DNA from: Patescibacteria group bacterium
Lineage (GTDB): Bacteria; Patescibacteriota; Patescibacteriia; UBA9934
Assembly (NCBI GenBank): GCA_018896835.1
Contig: JAHILS010000012.1
Span: forward strand, 1-9,184
Length of the DNA: 9,184 bases
Reading direction: 5' to 3'
Positions 5,350 through 9,184 of this stretch are shown piece after piece. The notes below the pieces were generated by a model, which ran no database searches, was not told the DNA's origin, and was given only the letters and a program-made list of their open reading frames with translations. Position numbers and translations under genes: made by a program. Every line of letters begins with the position of its first letter. Within the stretch, counting starts at the first letter, position 1.

Positions 5350-5901
5350 TTATTTTTCAAAAACCTGATATTCACCTTCCTTCAATAATACAGTTTCAAG
5401 ACCTTCTGAATCAGTCGGAAATTTCTTAAGAATCGAGCTATTTCCGTTGTAATGCGCAACAACACGAACAGGTAAAATCCCAAGCCCTTTGCGTACACAC
5501 TGACTTTCTATTGAGTATGCGTATTGAGCAAGCGCGTATGCACCAGCCGACGACCCAACCACAATCTTGTCCCCAACTAAATCAGCAAATTTTGGGTGAC
5601 GCTGTAATTCATTTAATAGTGGTGGTGTATGCCCACCGCACAAATAAATAACTTTTGCACGCAATACTTGCTCATCAAAAGCCTCAGGCCGTGCCAATTC
5701 GAAACTCAGCTTCACAGACGAACAGGCTTGCATTTGAATTGAGTCCTGTTCAAAGCACCCTCGCCAACAATCTTGCGGTCGCGCAAAATAAACCAATAAA
5801 ACCAAATCACCTTCTTGGGCACCTTTCAAGATTTCTTTAAAAAATGCATCTGTATTATTACTTGTGCTTGCCCCACCACCATGCAGAATGTATTTCGCCA
5901 T
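5350..5901 (-). CDS. Peptidase S51 / dipeptidase E-like protein (class I glutamine amidotransferase-like fold)
   Basis: 183 residues. The core GSSAGAYAL (116-124) is the nucleophile-elbow motif G-x-S-A-G, with Ser118 as the likely nucleophile. LCGGHTPPLL (87-96) sits where S51 enzymes carry a GGNT-like loop, and His150 in VVAHYNG fits the catalytic His. S51 enzymes such as PepE cleave Asp-X dipeptides; related cyanophycinases cut Asp-Arg polymers. PepE is about 229 residues, so this is a short version. The start at 5901 is chosen because an extended -10 (TGTTATACT) lies just upstream, and the longer open frame to 6066 runs through tRNA-Leu. No signal peptide, so cytoplasmic. The Asn-to-His change in the GGNT-like loop leaves substrate uncertain. 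Family fairly sure, exact activity not. Confidence 0.8.
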   Translation of the reverse strand: MAKYILHGGGASTSNNTDAFFKEILKGAQEGDLVLLVYFARPQDCWRGCFEQDSIQMQACSSVKLSFELARPEAFDEQVLRAKVIYLCGGHTPPLLNELQRHPKFADLVGDKIVVGSSAGAYALAQYAYSIESQCVRKGLGILPVRVVAHYNGNSSILKKFPTDSEGLETVLLKEGEYQVFEK

Positions 5902-5909
5902 ATGTAAAA

Positions 5910-5918
5910 AGTATAACA
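5910..5918 (-). promoter_or_regulatory. Extended -10 promoter of the S51-like gene
   Basis: TGT-TATACT (5918-5910) is an extended -10 box; the hexamer ends 8 bp before the ATG at 5901. Transcription would start within one or two bases of the start codon, so the mRNA is leaderless or nearly so. There is no clear -35, as expected for an extended -10. Confidence 0.62.
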
Positions 5919-5948
5919 AAAATCCCGAACATATATCCAGGATCTTTA

Positions 5949-6035
5949 TGGTACCGCGGGCGGGACTCGAACCCGCACTCTCTTGCGAGAAGGAGATCTT
6001 AAGTCTCCCGTGTCTGCCAATTCCACCACCGCGGC
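5949..6035 (-). tRNA. tRNA-Leu (anticodon UAA), CCA encoded
   Basis: The complement starts GCCGCGG and ends CCGCGGT-A-CCA (7-bp acceptor stem, first pair G-U). The anticodon arm is GGAGA-CTTAAGA-TCTCC, giving TAA in the DNA. A long variable arm (TTCTC-GCAA-GAGAG) marks a class II tRNA, and the T arm GCGGG-TTCGAGT-CCCGC is perfect. It reads UUA and UUG. It lies 47 bp upstream of the S51-like gene on the same strand. Confidence 0.96.
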
Positions 6036-6044
6036 AACGGCACA

Positions 6045-6073
6045 AATATACGACATTTTGATACATCTTTCAA
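6045..6073 (-). promoter_or_regulatory. Promoter of tRNA-Leu
   Basis: On the minus strand, TTGAAA at 6073-6068, an exact 17-bp spacer, then TATATT at 6050-6045, 9 bp before the tRNA. It fires divergently from the ruvB promoter 35 bp away. Confidence 0.78.
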
Positions 6074-6107
6074 GCTTTTACTATTTCCGACCAAATCAGT
6101 ACTGCGG

Positions 6108-6113
6108 TATAAT
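6108..6113 (+). promoter_or_regulatory. -10 box of the ruvB operon
   Basis: Perfect TATAAT, 9 bp before the ATG of ruvB. The predicted transcript start leaves a leader of about 0-4 bases, and no Shine-Dalgarno is present. The best -35 (TTCCGA at 6085-6090, 17-bp spacer) is poor. Confidence 0.58.
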
Positions 6114-6122
6114 GGATTTAGT

Positions 6123-7163
6123 ATGATTGAATCGAATTTTGATGATATTCTGGAAAAACCAAGAGAAGTTGCAAAAACTCAGATTGACAATGAGGCTATT
6201 TTTGAAGAAACTTTACGTCCACAAACATTAAGCGACTTTGTTGGGCAGGAAGAACTTAAACAAGGTCTAGACATTTTTATTAATGCTGCCAAAAAGCGTG
6301 GTGAGCCAATTGACCACACGCTTTTGTACGGAAACCCTGGTCTTGGTAAAACCACCCTCGCCCACATTATTGCCAACGAAATGGGTGGAAAAATTCGCAT
6401 TACTAGTGGTCCAGCGCTCGAGCACGTTGGCGACTTGGCCGCTATTCTTTCCAACCTCCAAAACGGCGATATTCTATTTATCGATGAAATCCACAGAATG
6501 AACAGAACTATTGAGGAAATTCTCTACCCAGCCATGGAAGACTTTGCCCTTGACCTGGTTGTTGGCAAAGGACCATCAGCCAGAACCCTCCGCCTTGGTC
6601 TGGAGAAATTTACAATTATAGGCGCAACCACCAGACCATCTCTTCTTTCCTCGCCGTTGCGTGACAGGTTTGGGTCAACATATCGTCTTAACTTTTATTC
6701 AGATAAAGAAATGGGTGACATTGTGGCGCGAAGTGCAAGAATATTAGGAGTGGAAATCGATTCAAAAACATGCCAGGCTGTGGCCAATCGATCACGCCAA
6801 ACTCCACGCATTGCAAACAGACTTTTAAAGCGCGTACGGGACTATGCTCAAGTTAAAAATGACGGGCAATTAACAAAAGAAGTAGCAGATTTGGCGCTTG
6901 ATATGCTCGCTATTGATTCGCTTGGACTTGATGGCTCAGACAGACGAATTTTACAAACGATTATTGATAAATTTCAAGGCGGACCAGTTGGACTTTCAAC
7001 TCTGGCTGCTGCCACCCAAGAAGAAACAGAAACTTTGGAGGAAATTTTTGAACCATTTCTATTGCAACTCGGTTTTATTGAGCGCACTCCACGAGGACGA
7101 GTTGTCACAGAAAAAGGCTATAAACATTTAGGACATAAAAAACAAACTGACACACTTTTATGA
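6123..7163 (+). CDS. ruvB: Holliday junction branch migration ATPase RuvB
   Basis: 346 residues, normal length. RuvB is the hexameric AAA+ motor that, with RuvA, drives branch migration of Holliday junctions in recombinational repair. Visible landmarks: Walker A GNPGLGKT (70-77), Walker B ILFIDE (117-122) with IHRMNRTIEEILYPAMED after it, sensor 1 GATTR (167-171), arginine finger in SPLRDRFG (177-184), sensor 2 around TPRIANRLLKR (227-237), and the C-terminal winged helix starting GGPVGL (286-291) and containing RTPRGR (321-326). Walker A has Asn71 where Pro is usual. It is first in an operon with three more genes, the next one overlapping its stop by ATGA. No ruvA or ruvC is in the window. 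The start at 6123 fits the family and lies 9 bp after TATAAT. Confidence 0.97.
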   Translation: MIESNFDDILEKPREVAKTQIDNEAIFEETLRPQTLSDFVGQEELKQGLDIFINAAKKRGEPIDHTLLYGNPGLGKTTLAHIIANEMGGKIRITSGPALEHVGDLAAILSNLQNGDILFIDEIHRMNRTIEEILYPAMEDFALDLVVGKGPSARTLRLGLEKFTIIGATTRPSLLSSPLRDRFGSTYRLNFYSDKEMGDIVARSARILGVEIDSKTCQAVANRSRQTPRIANRLLKRVRDYAQVKNDGQLTKEVADLALDMLAIDSLGLDGSDRRILQTIIDKFQGGPVGLSTLAAATQEETETLEEIFEPFLLQLGFIERTPRGRVVTEKGYKHLGHKKQTDTLL

Positions 7164-7417
7164 TTTTCCCAATTTACTACTTACTAATTGCCTACGGCAT
7201 ACTTATGGCAATGGCTGGACTATTCATTATTTTCAACCTTTATCACATCCTCATGTTTGGCTTGGAAAACTTTAAGACTGCGTTTGTTGTACTGCTTTAC
7301 CTGGGCGCAACGTTGGGAATTGCATATATGTCATACGTGCTTATCACGCAATTTGACTGGAGCGGTGAAATAATTTTAAGCGACTTGATAAGGTCAATAA
7401 TTCCTTCAATCTTATGA
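7160..7417 (+). CDS. Small two-helix membrane protein, 85 aa
   Basis: Not recognised. It has two hydrophobic helices (about 4-28 and 40-63), a short polar link (FGLENFK) and a C-terminal amphipathic tail. Its ATG overlaps the ruvB stop (ATGA), and its own stop overlaps the next start in the same way, so all three are probably translated by coupling. No Shine-Dalgarno is seen. The neighbouring PH-domain membrane protein suggests the two act together at the membrane, but that is inference. Confidence 0.7.
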   Translation: MIFPIYYLLIAYGILMAMAGLFIIFNLYHILMFGLENFKTAFVVLLYLGATLGIAYMSYVLITQFDWSGEIILSDLIRSIIPSIL

Positions 7418-7956
7418 TTAGCCTACGACGCCTACCAAACCATGAACGTGACGAGTCTTCTGTTTTATTCTTAAGACGTCACTGGATTGAAGTGGTAAAA
7501 ATTATCTTAATCATGATTGTTCTGTTGGCAATCCCTGTTGTTTTTTACGTCTTTCTTAGTGACAACGGTGCTGACTGGACAGCCTACTGGGGACAATTCG
7601 GCGTTCTTCTTTTCTCAGTCTACTCAGCTTTTTGCATTGCCATACTCATGACCATGTTTACTGACTACTATTTGGACACCTGGATCGTGACCACAAATCG
7701 AATTATCAATATTGAACAACGTGGGCTATTTTCCAGGGTTGTCTCCGAACTTCATCTTAACCAAATCCAGGACGTTACTGCTGAAACACAAGGATTTTTG
7801 CCAACGATTTTAAGTTATGGAAACGTCTACATCCAAACTGCCGGAGCAAAAGAGAGGTTTATTTTTAAAATGGTGAATGACCCGGAAATAGTAAAACGAA
7901 AAGTTACCGAACTTGTGGAACAGGACAAAAGGCGTCACGGTGATGCTTCAAGATAA
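7414..7956 (+). CDS. Bacterial PH-domain membrane protein (bPH_2/YdbS-like)
   Basis: 180 residues. Two membrane helices (about 26-48 and 61-82) precede a cytoplasmic bacterial pleckstrin-homology domain (about 84-170). The PH domain shows TTNRIINIEQRGLFSRV (93-109), LHLNQIQDVTAE (113-124) and YGNVYIQTAG (135-144), the order usual for the DUF304/bPH_2 family. The role of these domains is poorly known; they resemble YdbS/YdbT and often sit near the membrane in stress or cell-envelope functions. The ATG overlaps the previous stop by 4 bases, and Maf follows 2 bp later. The C-terminus ends in a basic stretch (DKRRHGDASR). The family is confident; the function is not. Confidence 0.85.
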   Translation: MISLRRLPNHERDESSVLFLRRHWIEVVKIILIMIVLLAIPVVFYVFLSDNGADWTAYWGQFGVLLFSVYSAFCIAILMTMFTDYYLDTWIVTTNRIINIEQRGLFSRVVSELHLNQIQDVTAETQGFLPTILSYGNVYIQTAGAKERFIFKMVNDPEIVKRKVTELVEQDKRRHGDASR

Positions 7957-7958
7957 TT

Positions 7959-8540
7959 ATGAAACTAATTCTTGGATCGTCATCAATCGGTCGACAGGAA
8001 ATCCTCAGGCGTGCTGGACATAGTTTTGAAATCATCAAGCCAGAAATCGATGAACAAGCAATACGGTGCGACAATCCACGCGAGCTGGTTGTAAAACTAG
8101 CAAACGCCAAAGCTGACGCCATCTTAGCAAAGCTGGGACTAAACATCGATCCAGATACAATCATTATAACTTCCGATCAGGTTGTTGTTTGTAATGGTCA
8201 AGTGCTGGAAAAACCAAAAGACGAGCATGAAGCTCGTTATTTTATTTCACTTTATCACCAATATCCTGCAGAAATAGTAAATGGACTTGTTTTGACAAAC
8301 ACAAAAAATCAACGCGCTCAAGGACTGGACGTCAGCGAAACACTTCTTAGTGAAGCCATACCAACCGAACTTATCAATCAGATTATAGCCAAAGGCCAAA
8401 TATTTAATTGCGCTGGGGCAATCCAATTCGAAGACCCGCTCATCGCGCCTTACATTAAATTTTTAAACGCCAGCGAAGATAAACTCCGAGGCATGCCAAT
8501 GGAACTACTTAAAAAATTACTTTTAGAATTACAGTCTTAG
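7959..8540 (+). CDS. maf: Maf-family nucleoside triphosphate pyrophosphatase (divergent)
   Basis: 193 residues. Maf proteins hydrolyse non-canonical or modified NTPs to NMP and pyrophosphate. Matching motifs: GSSSIGRQEIL (6-16, with Arg12), DE at 31-32, LANAKA (47-52), TSDQVV (71-76), LEKP (83-86) and GMP (178-180). Classic Maf has a (A/S)DT-V loop; here it is SDQ, the form I recall in YceF and in plant Maf-like proteins. The second half (NGLVLTN at 108-114, FEDPLIAPYI at 157-166) looks closer to the plant-type branch than to B. subtilis Maf, and the usual TGV is missing. The substrate may therefore differ (YceF prefers m7GTP). It is last in the ruvB operon, 2 bp after the PH gene, with no Shine-Dalgarno. 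Good family call; subfamily is a memory-based inference. Confidence 0.85.
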   Translation: MKLILGSSSIGRQEILRRAGHSFEIIKPEIDEQAIRCDNPRELVVKLANAKADAILAKLGLNIDPDTIIITSDQVVVCNGQVLEKPKDEHEARYFISLYHQYPAEIVNGLVLTNTKNQRAQGLDVSETLLSEAIPTELINQIIAKGQIFNCAGAIQFEDPLIAPYIKFLNASEDKLRGMPMELLKKLLLELQS

Positions 8541-8550
8541 TCAAAACGTA

Positions 8551-8580
8551 TCACATATGTGACGATCGTCACTAATGTGA
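8551..8580. terminator. 30-bp near-perfect dyad behind maf
   Basis: Twelve-base arms TCACATATGTGA and TCACTAATGTGA surround CGATCG; 13 of 15 base pairs match. The middle (8559-8572, GTGACGATCGTCAC) is a perfect palindrome on its own. It begins 11 bp after the maf stop and can fold into a stable hairpin, so it may end the ruvB operon, although no T-tract follows. The TGTGA-N6-TCAC core also resembles a CRP/FNR-type protein site. Confidence 0.5.
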
Positions 8581-8616
8581 AACGAATTTCAAACAAAATA
8601 TTCAGTTTAAAACGCG

Positions 8617-8674
8617 ATCCTCCCCGAAAGAATATCCCCCTGCCGGCAGGCAGGTCCTTTCGTTGGGATGGGAT
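8617..8674. repeat. GC-rich hairpin element, copy B, with outer stem
   Basis: The central hairpin CCTGCC/GGCAGG (8639-8644 with 8649-8654) has a GGCA loop. The flanks AAGAATATCCCC (8628-8639) and TCGTTGGGATGG (8660-8671) match copy A at 10 of 12 positions each. A further outer stem CGAAAG/CTTTCG (8625-8630 with 8657-8662), and partly ATCC/GGAT, is present. It lies between two converging genes and may end transcripts from both. Related CCTGCCGGCAGG sequences are, as I recall, frequent in Patescibacteria genomes. Confidence 0.6.
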
Positions 8675-8709
8675 TAAATAAACACCTCGACCCGAGACCT
8701 ATTTTAAAT

Positions 8710-9168
8710 TTAAAATGTTGACTTCACCTTTTGTCCAGCACGTATTAGTCCACCAGTAAATAAAATCAGACCAGCTCCAAATGATGCAACCAATCCATAA
8801 ATATAATTGTATGCGCCAAGGCTAAAAGACGAAACTATATCAAAGTGTACTAAAAAATAGCCCCCAACACCGCAAACAATTATTGCAGATCCAATACCTA
8901 ACAGCCATTTACTAAATGACACGAATAAAGCCGATGCCTTTGGCGCCATTCCATAATAAATCTTTGCCAAATATATGCGTGGAAAAAACAACAAAAACAG
9001 CAAACCAAAAATTAAAAATACCTCAGCCTCACGCCTACCTCTCCCGGACATTCCATTTAAACTAATTTGTGAAAAAAAAATAACAAAAAAATAGAGTGTA
9101 AAGGCAACAATTACCGAAAAAGCCGTCGTTGCTAACAATGTCAAAAGAAAAAGGCCTGCATTGCGCAT
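8710..9168 (-). CDS. Four-helix membrane protein, 152 aa, unknown function
   Basis: Not recognised. Four predicted membrane helices (about 5-33, 49-66, 86-107, 119-141). Between helices 1 and 2 is a basic, glycine-rich loop (GMSGRGRREAE), and the C-terminus is basic (RAGQKVKSTF). No catalytic motif is visible. The start at 9168 is set by an in-frame TAA stop nine bases before it. GGGAG nine bases upstream of the ATG could be a weak Shine-Dalgarno, and AGTAAT (9179-9174) a weak -10; the window ends too soon to judge. It converges with the ruvB operon. Confidence 0.75.
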   Translation of the reverse strand: MRNAGLFLLTLLATTAFSVIVAFTLYFFVIFFSQISLNGMSGRGRREAEVFLIFGLLFLLFFPRIYLAKIYYGMAPKASALFVSFSKWLLGIGSAIIVCGVGGYFLVHFDIVSSFSLGAYNYIYGLVASFGAGLILFTGGLIRAGQKVKSTF

Positions 9169-9184
9169 ATATAATTACTCCCAC

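Noticed and set aside
5902..6066. N-terminal extension of the S51-like gene to 6066
   Set aside because: It runs through the complete tRNA-Leu gene and past the extended -10 promoter; the family start is at 5901.
8701..8716. 16-bp AT palindrome at the end of the four-TM gene
   Set aside because: Made only of A and T, overlaps the stop codon and gives a weak hairpin; easily arises by chance in AT-rich DNA.

Overview
The window looks like a piece of a Patescibacteria (Candidate Phyla Radiation) chromosome. This rests on a moderately AT-rich background, a giant secreted lamin-tail-domain protein with Asp/Thr/Ser/Gln-rich linkers, small orphan proteins, very tight gene packing, -10 boxes placed almost on top of start codons, and GC-rich hairpin elements between genes. 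UGA acts as a normal stop (ruvB ends in TGA), so the recoded Gracilibacteria/Absconditabacteria type is not indicated. The phylum call is inference; no 16S or ribosomal protein gene is present.

Layout: (1) 1-591, the end of a DUF4173-like membrane protein. (2) 604-1258, a 22-bp direct repeat bracketing a self-contained unit: a GC-rich 147-aa orphan gene on the minus strand with its own -35 box, strong Shine-Dalgarno and hairpin terminator. A strong plus-strand terminator follows at 1294-1335. (3) 1336-1541, a gene-free stretch with a GC-rich hairpin element. (4) 1542-4667, a 969-aa secreted protein (three lamin-tail domains, two predicted OB-folds, C-terminal membrane anchor) and a 68-aa orphan just behind it. 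(5) 4670-5202, an unusual promoter (paired direct repeats, a 33-bp perfect palindrome, TATAAT) driving a 143-aa heptad-repeat coiled-coil protein that ends at a bidirectional terminator. (6) 5202-6035, minus strand: tRNA-Gly(GCC), an S51/dipeptidase-E-like protein and tRNA-Leu(UAA), each with its own promoter. (7) 6108-8580, a plus-strand operon: ruvB, a two-TM small protein, a bacterial PH-domain membrane protein and a divergent Maf pyrophosphatase, with 4-nt start/stop overlaps or a 2-nt gap, ending at a 30-bp dyad. (8) 8617-9168, a second hairpin element of the same family as the one at 1435-1495, then a minus-strand four-TM membrane protein.

The genes do not form one obvious pathway. RuvB (Holliday junction migration) and Maf (nucleotide sanitation) are housekeeping; the PH protein and small TM proteins probably act at the membrane; the lamin-tail protein is a cell-surface protein. 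Most informative for follow-up are the direct-repeat-flanked orphan unit, the two hairpin elements sharing conserved flanks, the palindromic leaderless promoter at 4670-4739, and the contrast between near-leaderless promoters for the resident genes and a classical Shine-Dalgarno for the putative insert.
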